A stretch of DNA of 64,000 nucleotides, from contig NZ_JAGIAG010000002.1 of NCBI RefSeq assembly GCF_017744955.1, positions 434,001 through 498,000 of the forward strand, read 5' to 3'. Shown one piece after another: positions 21,865 to 29,766 of the stretch (its first letter is position 1; every line of letters starts with the position of its first letter). A model generated the notes under the pieces. The model saw nothing but the letters and a program-made list of their open reading frames with translations. It ran no database searches and had not been told where the DNA came from. This stretch comes from Dokdonella sp. (GTDB lineage: Bacteria; Pseudomonadota; Gammaproteobacteria; Xanthomonadales; Rhodanobacteraceae). A program made the translations under genes and the position numbers.

Positions 21865-22761
21865 TCATCGCGCGAGGCGGGTATCCATCTCGGCGAAGAT
21901 CCAGTCGCGGAACGCTTTCACCTTGCGCTGGCGGATCGTCTGCGGTGGATAGACCAGATAGAAGCTCGACGTCGCCTTCAGCGCCTGCTCGAAGGGCCGC
22001 ATCAGCCGGCCCGCGGCGAGATCGTCCGCCACCAGCATGGTCCGGCCCAGCGCGACGCCTTCGCCCTGCACGGCGGCCTGCACGGCGAAGGTGTAGGAGT
22101 CGAAGGTGAGGCCGCCGCGCGGGTTCACGCCCTTGACGCCGACGCTGGAAAACCATTCGGCCCAGCCGATCGGATAGTTGTCGCGGATCAGCGTGTGATG
22201 GCGCAGGTCCGCGGGCTTGCGCAGCGCATGTGCGCCTTTCAGCAGCCGCGGGCTGCACACGGGAAAGACTTCCTCGTCGGCGAGCCATTCCGACGTAAGC
22301 CCCGGATAGGCGCCGCCGCCGTAACGGATGGCGACGTCGATCCCATCGCCGAGGAAGGTGGCCAGCTTGCCGGTGGTGGACACGCGTACGTCGATGCCGC
22401 CGTGCGCGCGATGGAAACGATACAGGCGCGGAACCAGCCACCGTCCGGCGAAACCATCCGACGTGCTGACGTTGAGCGTGGCGCCGGAGCGACGGGTGGT
22501 CACTGCCGCGGTAGCGGCGGCCAGTTGATCGAGCGTCTCGCGCACCGCGCGCGCATAGGGTTCGCCGACCTCGGTGAGGCGCACGGCGCGCGCAGCGCGC
22601 TCGAACAGCCGCACGTCGAGATGGTCCTCCAGATGCTTCACGGCACGGCTGATCGCGCCGGGCGTGAGATGAAGTTCCTCGGCGGCCCTGGAGAAGCTGA
22701 GATGCCGGGCTGCGGCTTCGAAACAGGGCAGGGTGCTGAGCGGCGGGAGTTTGCGGGACAT
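21865..22761 (-). CDS. LysR-family transcriptional regulator (GcvA-like)
   Basis: A 298-residue LTTR. The N-terminal winged HTH (about 4-62) reads LPPLSTLPCFEAAARHLSFS, RAAEELHLTPGAISRAVKHL, RLFERAARAVRLTEVG. The effector domain has LNVSTSDGFAGRWLVPRLYRFHRAHGGIDVRV and IDVAIRYGGGAYPGLTSEWL, typical of the GcvA/AmpR-like subgroup. It is divergent from the ABM- and GFA-domain genes across 107 bp that contain an LTTR-type inverted repeat, so it most likely controls that pair and itself. Its inducer is unknown. Confidence 0.9.
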   Translation of the reverse strand: MSRKLPPLSTLPCFEAAARHLSFSRAAEELHLTPGAISRAVKHLEDHLDVRLFERAARAVRLTEVGEPYARAVRETLDQLAAATAAVTTRRSGATLNVSTSDGFAGRWLVPRLYRFHRAHGGIDVRVSTTGKLATFLGDGIDVAIRYGGGAYPGLTSEWLADEEVFPVCSPRLLKGAHALRKPADLRHHTLIRDNYPIGWAEWFSSVGVKGVNPRGGLTFDSYTFAVQAAVQGEGVALGRTMLVADDLAAGRLMRPFEQALKATSSFYLVYPPQTIRQRKVKAFRDWIFAEMDTRLAR

Positions 22762-22766
22762 GATGA

Positions 22767-22781
22767 TTGAGCGTTACTCAA
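22767..22781. promoter_or_regulatory. Candidate LysR operator
   Basis: TTGAG-CGTTA-CTCAA is a perfect inverted repeat that contains a T-N11-A core (T22768...A22780), the LTTR consensus. It lies six bases upstream of the LysR start in the divergent intergenic region. A lone CTCAA half site recurs at about 22855, near the ABM gene start. Confidence 0.6.
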
Positions 22782-22868
22782 GAATGGATGACAAACATTC
22801 GTTTGCCGGATGCCGCAAGCGCTGCGCAGAATGCCTGAGAATCTATGAGAATAACTCAAGGAAAGCAG

Positions 22869-23186
22869 ATGGCCGCCGACACATCGCCCGTTACCGTCGT
22901 GATCACCTGTTCCATCCGGCCCGGGAAGCTGGACGTCGCCCGGCGCGAACTCGCCGCGGTCATCGACAAGGTGATGCTCCTCGAGCCCGCTTGCCGCGGC
23001 ATCCGCGTGCACGAGAACCCCGAGCAGTCGCAGCGCTGGCTGATCGTCGAGCGATGGGACAGCCGGGAGGCATTCACCGGGCCGCACATGCAGCAGCCGC
23101 ACATGCAGGCCTTTCTCGAAACGGCCGCAACCTTCCTGGACGGCGAAGCCGACTTCGCCTTCTGGCACGAAACCCTGGTGGCCTGA
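22869..23186 (+). CDS. Antibiotic biosynthesis monooxygenase (ABM) domain protein
   Basis: A 105-residue dimeric alpha-beta barrel protein of the ABM/YgiN type. It shows VTVVITCSIRPGKLDVARRE, then HENPEQSQRWLIVERWDSREAFTGPHMQQPHMQAFLE, the typical E-x-W and H-x-x-x-PH-x-x-x-F signature. Members include quinol monooxygenases and heme-degrading enzymes; the substrate cannot be assigned. The ATG at 22869 follows AAGGA at six bases; an ATG at 22845 would add eight residues. Probably co-transcribed with the GFA-type gene 10 bp downstream. Confidence 0.85.
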   Translation: MAADTSPVTVVITCSIRPGKLDVARRELAAVIDKVMLLEPACRGIRVHENPEQSQRWLIVERWDSREAFTGPHMQQPHMQAFLETAATFLDGEADFAFWHETLVA

Positions 23187-23196
23187 GGAGACGATC

Positions 23197-23613
23197 GTGC
23201 GCCCCATCACGCTGAACTGCCGCTGCGGGAAAGTGCAGATGCGACTGGATGCTGCGCCGGTGGCGCAGTTCTATTGCCATTGCGGAGACTGCCGCGCGGT
23301 CACCGGCGGTGCGCTGGCGCCCATCGCCCTGTTCCCGGCGCCGGCCGTCACAATCACCGGCGGCGACACGTTCACCTGGACCTACAAGACGTTGCCGCGA
23401 ACCCGCTGCGCGACATGCGGCACGTTGCTCTTCGGCGAACCGCCGGGTATCGGCATGCGTGGCGTGAGCGGTTTCCTGCTGCCGACGGAGCGGTTCGAGC
23501 CGACGTTCCACATTCGTTGCCGGCAGGCCGTGGTGGCGGTGAAGGACGACCTGCCGCATTTCAAGGACGTTCCGACGATGTTCGGCGGAACCGACGAGAC
23601 GGTCGACTGGTAG
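23197..23613 (+). CDS. GFA-family (Mss4-like fold) zinc protein
   Basis: A 138-residue protein related to glutathione-dependent formaldehyde-activating enzymes, also called the CENP-V/GFA domain. Its cysteine pattern fits two zinc sites: LNCRCGKV (C8, C10), YCHCGDCRAVTGGALAP and RTRCATCGTLLF. GTG start at 23197 after GAGGAGACGATC. Many members are uncharacterised and the formaldehyde role should not be assumed. It follows the ABM gene by 10 bp and lies opposite the LysR gene. Confidence 0.87.
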   Translation: MRPITLNCRCGKVQMRLDAAPVAQFYCHCGDCRAVTGGALAPIALFPAPAVTITGGDTFTWTYKTLPRTRCATCGTLLFGEPPGIGMRGVSGFLLPTERFEPTFHIRCRQAVVAVKDDLPHFKDVPTMFGGTDETVDW

Positions 23614-23684
23614 GGAATGGTTTCGCGGCTGCCGCGAAAAGTCCGTCGTGCCGAGCAGCCGTCAGCTCGCTTCCGCACAGGAGC

Positions 23685-23894
23685 GGTGGCGCGCAGCACG
23701 ACGTCGCCGCGAAAGCGGCAAACAACGAGTTGCTGGCCGCTCTCGGCGCGGCCGGGTCTGCAACCCAGCTTCAGCGAGGCAACTCCCTGTGAGATCGTCA
23801 CGGCCGGACGAGGTGTTGCGGCCTGCGGTTCCCGATTTTCCCCGCGGGAACCTGCGCGCGGATCGTACGCCGGACGCATCCATGAAAACCCGCC
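23685..23894 (-). pseudogene. Remnant of a second metalloprotease gene (repeat copy B)
   Basis: Homologous to 21520-21738 at DNA level and readable as LKLGCRPGRAESGQ, against MKLGCRPGRAKSGQ in the intact gene. The start ATG has become CTG. A two-base loss shortly after the SGQ codons shifts the frame ahead of the signal-peptide core. Nothing of the mature protein follows. The upstream leader block is also conserved, so a whole promoter-plus-start region was copied and then decayed. Confidence 0.88.
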
Positions 23895-23906
23895 GGAAGG
23901 CGGGTT
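23885..23906 (-). terminator. Intrinsic terminator of the RibD-like gene
   Basis: AACCCGCC (23887-23894), GGAA loop, GGCGGGTT (23899-23906). On the minus strand the stem runs into TTTT (23888-23885). Perfect 8-bp stem, about 150 bp beyond the RibD-like stop. Confidence 0.85.
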
Positions 23907-24060
23907 CCCCGGAAGCGAACGATGCGCGGCGGTCACGCGTGCAAAGTTGCACGCGTGAGGGCCGCATTTCTTCTCGACGACCCGAGCGGTGTGAACCAGG
24001 CCGGCCACTGGAACGTCGTTGTCACCCGGTCGGGCGAGTCGATGAAGTCGGCCGGTGGCT

Positions 24061-24645
24061 TCAGCGCGGCCGGCAGTCGTAGTGCAAAGCCACGGTGTCC
24101 GACTCCGGCAGGCGGCGCTGATCCAGCAGCACCCAGCGTTGCGCCAGGCCGGGCTCGAAGGTGGGCACGCCTCCACCCAGCAGCACGTTGCCCGCCAGCA
24201 GGTGCAGCTCGTCGACCATGCCGCGTGCCAGCAGGTCGTTGTAGAGCAGGTGGCTGCCGTAGATCAGCAGATCGGCGCCGGGCGCCGCCTTGAGTTCGGC
24301 GATGCGCGCCTGGGCCTGCGCGCGCGGCACCGCTTCGGTGTCGGCCCAGGGCGAGTCGGGGCGCACGCCCACGCGGTCGCCGACGACCAGTTTGCGCGCT
24401 GCCATCGTGCGCTCGGCGATCTCCCGTTGCACCGGATCACTGCCGGGACCGCGGTCGACGTTGGGCCAGTAGGCCTCGAACATCGCGAAGGTGGTGGCGC
24501 CGAAGAGCAGCGTGTCGGCGCGGCGCAGGCAGTCGAGATTGTGGATGCCGAAGGCGGCATCCATCGGCAGGCCGGCGAGCGCCCCGCCGGGGCCGGCGCA
24601 GTAGCCGTCGAGGGAACTGAGGATGCTGACGATGAGCTTGGCCAT
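24061..24645 (-). CDS. RibD C-terminal/dihydrofolate-reductase-like protein
   Basis: A 194-residue DHFR-fold protein (MAKLIVSILSSLDGYCAGPG... ADTLLFGATTFAMFEAYWP... DLLIYGSHLLYNDLLARGMVDELHLL... VLLGGGVPTFEPG). This is the YyaP/RibD_C family of putative NADPH-dependent reductases, often found near ECF sigma factors and stress genes. It is not the folate-pathway FolA. The ATG at 24643-24645 follows CAGGAGACTTTTTTC. The ECF sigma gene lies 105 bp upstream in the same direction, possibly controlling it. Confidence 0.88.
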   Translation of the reverse strand: MAKLIVSILSSLDGYCAGPGGALAGLPMDAAFGIHNLDCLRRADTLLFGATTFAMFEAYWPNVDRGPGSDPVQREIAERTMAARKLVVGDRVGVRPDSPWADTEAVPRAQAQARIAELKAAPGADLLIYGSHLLYNDLLARGMVDELHLLAGNVLLGGGVPTFEPGLAQRWVLLDQRRLPESDTVALHYDCRPR

Positions 24646-24750
24646 GAAAAAGTCTCCTGAGGTCGAACCACGCCACCGGTCCATCCGGGGCGTGTCATCT
24701 CGTTGGAGACGGGGCGATGACCGAATTCATCGGTGCCGGCCGCGATTTGT

Positions 24751-25755
24751 TCAGAAAAGTTCGTCGAGCATGCCGAAGCGCCGGCAGACGGCCGGGTCGA
24801 TGAAGCTGTCGATCGAATCGATGCGGCCCTCGCGCAGGCGCAGCAGCACCACGCCGCCCGGTCGGAAGCGGTCGTCGCCGGCCTGCTGGATGTAGCAGGC
24901 GAAACCCGGCTGACCGTTCCCGCGAATCGGCTGCAGCCGCCACGGCGTCTGGAACACGCGCTCTGCGAAGAACATCTCGACGAAGCGGCGGCCGTCGAAC
25001 CAGGCGGGCAGCGGCGGCATGGTGAAGCGGGCATCTTCGGCCAGCAGGCTGACCATGGCGGCGATGTCGCGATGCTCCCAGGCGCTCACGAAGCGCTGCA
25101 GCAGGCCATCGGCTGCGTGCTTGTCGGGCGGCTGCGGCTCGGCCGTGGGCATGCGCTCTCTCACCGTCTTCTGCGCGCGTTGCAGCGCGCTGTTGACCGA
25201 CGCGACCGAGGTGTCGAGCATCTCGGCCGCTTCGGCCGCTGAATACTCCAGCACTTCGCGAAGCAGCAGGACGGCGCGCTGCGTGCCGGGCAGGTGCTGC
25301 AGCGCTGCGACGAAGGCGAGCGCCACCTGCTCGCGACGTTGCAGCGCGGTCGCCGGATCCTCGCCGGTGCCTTCGTCCGGCAGGGGCTCCAGCCACACCG
25401 GTCCGGCAACGGGCTCGCCCAGCTCGGCCGTCGCCTGCAGCGCTGCGCTGTGATCGGGCGAGGTCATGCGCTTCGGACGCTGCTCGATCAGCCTCAGGCA
25501 CACATGCGTGGCGATGCGATAGAGCCAGGTGTCGAGCGTGCTGCGCGACTCGAAGCTGGCCAGCCCGCGCCAGGCGGCGAGCAGGGTTTCCTGCAGCGCG
25601 TCGTCGGCATCGAAGGGCGAGCCCAGCATGCGGTAACAGTGCATGTGTAGCTGGCGACGGCGCGGGGCCACCAGCCGGTCGAAGGCGGCGGCGTCGCCGG
25701 CGCGTGCGCGCGACAGCTGTTCGGTTTCGGCAATGGAATCCTGTGGCAGGGCCAT
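24751..25755 (-). CDS. ECF sigma factor with SnoaL-like C-terminal domain
   Basis: A 334-residue sigma-70 family protein. Region 2 (about 12-80) reads DAAAFDRLVAPRRRQLHMHC, DADDALQETLLAAWRGLASF, STLDTWLYRIATHVCL. Region 4 reads LPGTQRAVLLLREVLEYSAAEAAEML followed by SVASVNSALQRAQKTV. The last about 120 residues (LLQRFVSAWEHRDIAAMVSLLAEDARFTMPP... IDSFIDP) form a SnoaL/NTF2-like domain. Sigma factors with such tails usually have no separate anti-sigma, and the tail tunes activity. The adjacent RibD-like gene downstream is a plausible target. Confidence 0.92.
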   Translation of the reverse strand: MALPQDSIAETEQLSRARAGDAAAFDRLVAPRRRQLHMHCYRMLGSPFDADDALQETLLAAWRGLASFESRSTLDTWLYRIATHVCLRLIEQRPKRMTSPDHSAALQATAELGEPVAGPVWLEPLPDEGTGEDPATALQRREQVALAFVAALQHLPGTQRAVLLLREVLEYSAAEAAEMLDTSVASVNSALQRAQKTVRERMPTAEPQPPDKHAADGLLQRFVSAWEHRDIAAMVSLLAEDARFTMPPLPAWFDGRRFVEMFFAERVFQTPWRLQPIRGNGQPGFACYIQQAGDDRFRPGGVVLLRLREGRIDSIDSFIDPAVCRRFGMLDELF

Positions 25756-26119
25756 CGCTCATTCTAGCCGTCGCTCCGGCATCGCCAGGTTCGGCCGATC
25801 GGCGCCGCACGCCGGAGGCTTTCATCGTGGGAGATCGGGAATTCACAAAGCGCACGGCGACACGGGGCGCGTCATTGAAGCGGGCGCAAGGTGTAGGGCG
25901 CGACACACGCGAAACGGCTTTTCACTCGGGAGATTCATTCGGAAATCGAATCTTCGATTCGCCCCGGACTGGCCACCGGACATTGCACCGTGCTGTTCCC
26001 TTCGGAACAACCGAGCGGTATCGGCGTGGGCAAGGCGAAGTCCGAAAAGCAGAAACCCCGCATAGGAGCGGGGTTTCGGAGTGTTGCTGGAAGTGCATGG
26101 ACGTCGTCGGACGTCGAAG
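25756..26119. other. Intergenic region between the ECF sigma gene and tRNA-Leu
   Basis: 364 bp without a supported gene. It contains the terminator of the tRNA (26052-26077). The remainder should hold the promoter of the minus-strand ECF gene, but no convincing elements were recognised. Confidence 0.55.
26052..26077 (-). terminator. Intrinsic terminator of tRNA-Leu
   Basis: GAAACCCCG (26052-26060) pairs with CGGGGTTTC (26069-26077) around CATAGGAG. On the minus strand it is followed by TGCTTTT. It lies 43 bp past the CCA end. Confidence 0.9.
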
Positions 26120-26204
<85 letters not shown>

Positions 26205-26325
26205 CCGCCGGCTGGGTGACCAACCGGGGGCGCGAACGATACTGGCGTCGCCAGGCTCTGTCAACGAATCGGCTTGCAATCGGCGTCTCGCTCGGCGACG
26301 CTGCGGGAGATACGAGGGAACGAAT

Positions 26326-28644
26326 GTGAAACGAAGAAAGACGACCGACTCGCGCTCAGGCGCCGAGCGCAACAAACGAGGCCCGGGCCAGCGTGCCGGC
26401 AACAACAAGAAGAAGGCGCTGCCGGGCTGGCTGCCGTCGCCGCCACCGCCGGCGAGCAAGCGCGGCAAGGCCGCAGCGCCGATCCGCGATCCCTACGCCG
26501 AGCGCGAGGCGAGCCGTTACGAGCGCCCGATCGCGAGCCGCGAGGCGATCATCGCCTTGCTCGAGCAGCACGGCGAGCTGATGACGGTCGAGTCGATCGC
26601 GCGCACGCTGAACCTGACCGCGCCGACCGATTTCGAAGCGCTGACGCGCCGGCTCGGCGCAATGCTGCGCGACGGCCAGCTGATCCAGAACCGACGCGGC
26701 GGCTACGGCGTCGCCAGCAAGCTCGACCTGATTCGCGGCAGCGTGATCGCCAATGCGGAAGGCTACGGCTTTCTGCGTCCCGATGAAGGTGGCGGCGAGG
26801 ACCTGTACCTGTCGCCGGCCGAGATGCGCAAGGTGCTGCACGGCGACCGCGTGCTCGCCAGCGTGGTCGGCGTCGATCGCCGCGGCCGTCGGCAGGGCGC
26901 CATCGTCGAGGTGCTGGAACGTCGCTCGCCGCGCCTGGTCGGGCGCGTGGTCGAGGAGAACGGCTTGGTCCTGGTCACGCCGGACGATCGTCGCCTGCAC
27001 CAGGACATCCTGATCACGCCGGGCAAGGAGCGCGGCGCGCGCTCGGGCCAGATCGTGATCGTCGAGATCACCGAGCAGCCGACCACCCAGCGCGGACCGA
27101 TGGGCCGCGTGCTCGCCGTCCTCGGCGAACGGCTGACGCCGTCGCTGGTGGTCGAGATGGCGATCGCCAGCCACGACCTGCCGCACGAATGGCCGGCCAC
27201 GGTGCTGCGCGACGCGGCCAATGTCGCGCCGGAAGTCTCGGCTGCGGAGATCAAGGGCCGCGTCGACCTGCGCGCGACGCCGCTGGTGACGATCGACGGC
27301 GAGGACGCGCGTGACTTCGACGACGCCGTCTACGCCGAACCGAACGCGGACGGCTTCAAGCTGATCGTCGCGATCGCCGACGTCTCGCACTACGTGCGGC
27401 CGGGTACACCGCTGGATGAGGAGGCGTACAACCGCGCGACCTCGGTGTACTTCCCGGGCTTCGTCGTGCCGATGCTGCCGGAGAGCCTGTCGAACGGCAT
27501 CTGTTCGCTCAATCCGAAGGTCGAGCGGCTGGCGATGGTCTGCGAGATGCAGGTCGACCGCGACGGTGAAGTCGCGCGCTCGAAGTTCTACCCGGCGGTG
27601 ATCCGCTCGCACGCGCGCCTGACCTACACGCGCGTGTGGCAGGCGATCGGCGAGAAGAACGCCGACGCGCGCGCCGAACTGGCCGACGTGCTGCCGCAGC
27701 TCAAGCACCTGCACCAGCTCTACAAGCTGCTGGCGAAGGCGCGCCAGCGCCGCGGTGCGATCGACTTCGAGAGCAGCGAGGTCGCATTCCGCCTCGGGCC
27801 GAGCGGCGAGGTCGTACAGCTCGGCGCCTACGAGCGCAACGACGCGCACAAGCTGATCGAGGAATGCATGATCGCCGCCAACGTCGAGGCGGCGAAGTTC
27901 CTGCAGAAGAAGCGCATCCCGACGCCGTTCCGCGTGCACGCGCCGCCGCCGGCGTCGAAGTACGAGGACCTGCTCGAATTCCTGCGCGAATTCAAGCTGA
28001 GCATGCCGCCGCACGACCAGGTCACGCCGGGCGACTTCAGCGCGCTGCTGAAGAAGGTGCGCAAGCGCCCCGACGCCAGCCTGATCGAATCGGTGCTGCT
28101 GCGCTCGCAGAGCCTGGCCGTGTACCAGGCGACCGATCCGGGCCACTTCGGTCTCGGCCTGGAGTCGTACACGCACTTCACCTCGCCGATCCGCCGTTAT
28201 CCGGACCTGCTCGTGCACCGCGCGATCCGCTACGCGCTCGGCGGCGGCAAGCCGGCCGGCTACGAATACAGCCCGAGCGCGATGGCGAGCCTGTGCGTGC
28301 ACTGCTCGCACAACGAGCGCCGCGCCGACGAGGCCGAACGCGACGTCGACGAGCGCTACAAGTGCGCGTGGATGGAAAAGCACGTCGGCAGCGAGTTCGA
28401 CGGCATCGTCTCCGGCGTCGCCTCGTTCGGCCTGTTCGTCGAGCTGGCCGAGTCGAAGATCAACGGCCTGGTGCACATCAGCCAGCTGCCGAACGACTAC
28501 TACCACTTCGACGCGACGCGGCGCCTGCTCGCCGGCGAGCGGCGCGGCCTAAAGTTCCGTCTCGGCGACGCCGTGCGCGTGCAGGTGCTGCGCGCGAGTC
28601 TGGAAGACCGCAAGATCGATTTCCGCCTCGTGCCGACGAAATGA
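26326..28644 (+). CDS. rnr: Ribonuclease R
   Basis: A processive 3'-5' exoribonuclease that degrades structured RNA. The 772-residue protein opens with a lysine/arginine-rich tail (KRRKTTDSRSGAERNKRGPG), then a winged helix (IASREAIIALLEQHGELMTV, RRLGAMLRDGQLIQNRRGGY), cold-shock domains, and the RNB catalytic domain with magnesium-binding aspartates in TIDGEDARDFDDAVY. It ends with an S1 domain (EFDGIVSGVASFGLFVEL) at about 690-765. A GTG at 26326 with GAGG eight bases upstream is the best start. An overlapping ATG at 26324 runs straight into TGA. Confidence 0.96.
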   Translation: MKRRKTTDSRSGAERNKRGPGQRAGNNKKKALPGWLPSPPPPASKRGKAAAPIRDPYAEREASRYERPIASREAIIALLEQHGELMTVESIARTLNLTAPTDFEALTRRLGAMLRDGQLIQNRRGGYGVASKLDLIRGSVIANAEGYGFLRPDEGGGEDLYLSPAEMRKVLHGDRVLASVVGVDRRGRRQGAIVEVLERRSPRLVGRVVEENGLVLVTPDDRRLHQDILITPGKERGARSGQIVIVEITEQPTTQRGPMGRVLAVLGERLTPSLVVEMAIASHDLPHEWPATVLRDAANVAPEVSAAEIKGRVDLRATPLVTIDGEDARDFDDAVYAEPNADGFKLIVAIADVSHYVRPGTPLDEEAYNRATSVYFPGFVVPMLPESLSNGICSLNPKVERLAMVCEMQVDRDGEVARSKFYPAVIRSHARLTYTRVWQAIGEKNADARAELADVLPQLKHLHQLYKLLAKARQRRGAIDFESSEVAFRLGPSGEVVQLGAYERNDAHKLIEECMIAANVEAAKFLQKKRIPTPFRVHAPPPASKYEDLLEFLREFKLSMPPHDQVTPGDFSALLKKVRKRPDASLIESVLLRSQSLAVYQATDPGHFGLGLESYTHFTSPIRRYPDLLVHRAIRYALGGGKPAGYEYSPSAMASLCVHCSHNERRADEAERDVDERYKCAWMEKHVGSEFDGIVSGVASFGLFVELAESKINGLVHISQLPNDYYHFDATRRLLAGERRGLKFRLGDAVRVQVLRASLEDRKIDFRLVPTK

Positions 28645-28711
28645 CGGAGTGCCGCCCGGCTTCGGCGAATCGCCGATCCGGGCGCGCCTTCGCGTCGGCG
28701 AGAAATCCGGT

Positions 28712-29548
28712 TCAGGCCTTCGCGCGCGGCGACTTGAACGCGGATGCCAGCTGCTCGCGCCAGCCGCGGAACGGCGCGAGGCTGGAGCGCACGAGGCCGT
28801 TCAGATCCTCGCCGTCGTCGAGTCCGGTGCTCGGGTAGGTGTCCTTGGCGGGCTTGCAGTACGTCCCGAACAGGATGTCGAAGATCGGGAAGACGGCGGC
28901 GAAGTTCTTGTCGCGGTGTTCGCGAAGATCGGAGTGGTGGATGCGGTGGAGCTGCGGCCCGCACATGACCGACGTCAGCGGGCCCATCGAGAAGCGCACG
29001 TTCATGTGGATGAAGTAGCCCCACAGAAAGAGCACGCTCCACGGCAGCGCCATCGAAATCGGCTTCTGCTGGAAGAGCAGTCCCATCGGCAGCCACATCG
29101 CGAACACTCGGATCGGCTCTTCCAGCCAATGGTGACGGTTGCCCGAAGTGATGTTCAGCGAGAGCTCGGAGTGATGCAGCTTGTGCTGCATCCACAGCCA
29201 GCCGAACGTGTGCTGCGCGCGATGGAACCAGTAGTAGAAGAAATCGATGATGAAGAAGAACGCGAACACCTGCAGGGCCTGCCCGAGCGGGCCGTCCGGG
29301 AAGGCGACGGGAATGGCCAGTCCGAAGCGGTCGATCCAGGGCTTCGTCACCGCCTGCAGCGGCGGCAGCAGCAGGTTGGTGAGCAGCAGGAACACGAACG
29401 TGTAGGCGATGTTGAAGCCGATGCGGCGCAGCGGCTGCTGCGACTCGGCCGGCCGCAACTGCTCGATCGCCAGCCCGATGCAGTAGACGACGCAGATCCA
29501 CTGGAACGCCTGCCATGCCGTGGTGAAGCTGTCGTGGAAATACTGCAT
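28712..29548 (-). CDS. Sterol desaturase/fatty acid hydroxylase family membrane protein
   Basis: A 278-residue integral membrane di-iron enzyme with about five hydrophobic segments. The histidine clusters are YYWFHRAQH, MQHKLHHSE, and HRIHHSDLREHRDKNF, the full eight-histidine pattern of the family. Members hydroxylate or desaturate sterols, fatty acids or carotenoids; the substrate is not predictable. It lies on the opposite strand between rnr and rlmB, two genes usually adjacent and co-directional, which suggests insertion into that operon. Its 3' end faces the rnr 3' end 67 bp away. Confidence 0.92.
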   Translation of the reverse strand: MQYFHDSFTTAWQAFQWICVVYCIGLAIEQLRPAESQQPLRRIGFNIAYTFVFLLLTNLLLPPLQAVTKPWIDRFGLAIPVAFPDGPLGQALQVFAFFFIIDFFYYWFHRAQHTFGWLWMQHKLHHSELSLNITSGNRHHWLEEPIRVFAMWLPMGLLFQQKPISMALPWSVLFLWGYFIHMNVRFSMGPLTSVMCGPQLHRIHHSDLREHRDKNFAAVFPIFDILFGTYCKPAKDTYPSTGLDDGEDLNGLVRSSLAPFRGWREQLASAFKSPRAKA

Positions 29549-29584
29549 GAGGCGAAGCAGGCGGAGACGTCAGGAGCCGAAGTG

Positions 29585-29590
29585 TACAAT
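29585..29590 (+). promoter_or_regulatory. Candidate -10 element of rlmB
   Basis: TACAAT preceded by GTG (AGTGTACAAT) lies between the divergent sterol-desaturase-like gene and rlmB. No good -35 was seen. It supports rlmB having its own promoter rather than depending on rnr. Confidence 0.4.
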
Positions 29591-29766
29591 ACGCCGCTGT
29601 GCACCCTCTCGGGAGCAGGCGTCGAGCAAGCCGCAAGCGCTTCTTTTCGCAGGGGATTCGCGCGTGGTCCGAGCCGCCCGCCGATTCCGTTCCGTGCCGG
29701 CGCGGCGACGCCGCGCGATCCGGCTTCCACCGATCCTCCCATACCCATCCCCAATTCCGGCCTTCG

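Larger units (their letters stand above)
23614..24060. other. Gene-free region with a decayed metalloprotease 5' end
   Basis: 447 bp between the GFA-type gene and the RibD-like gene. It contains the dead copy of the metalloprotease leader and signal peptide (about 23685-23894) and a terminator for the minus-strand RibD-like gene (23885-23906). About 150 bp (23910-24060) hold nothing I recognise. Confidence 0.75.

Noticed and set aside
19818..22109. Long plus-strand frame (763 codons) opposite the metalloprotease.
   Set aside because: Composition is low-complexity Arg/Ala/Val; the minus-strand frame carries a signal peptide and an HEWGH motif.
23197..23613. Calling the GFA-type gene a glutathione-dependent formaldehyde-activating enzyme.
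   Set aside because: Only the zinc fold is visible; no formaldehyde dehydrogenase gene is adjacent and the enzymatic role of the family is doubtful.
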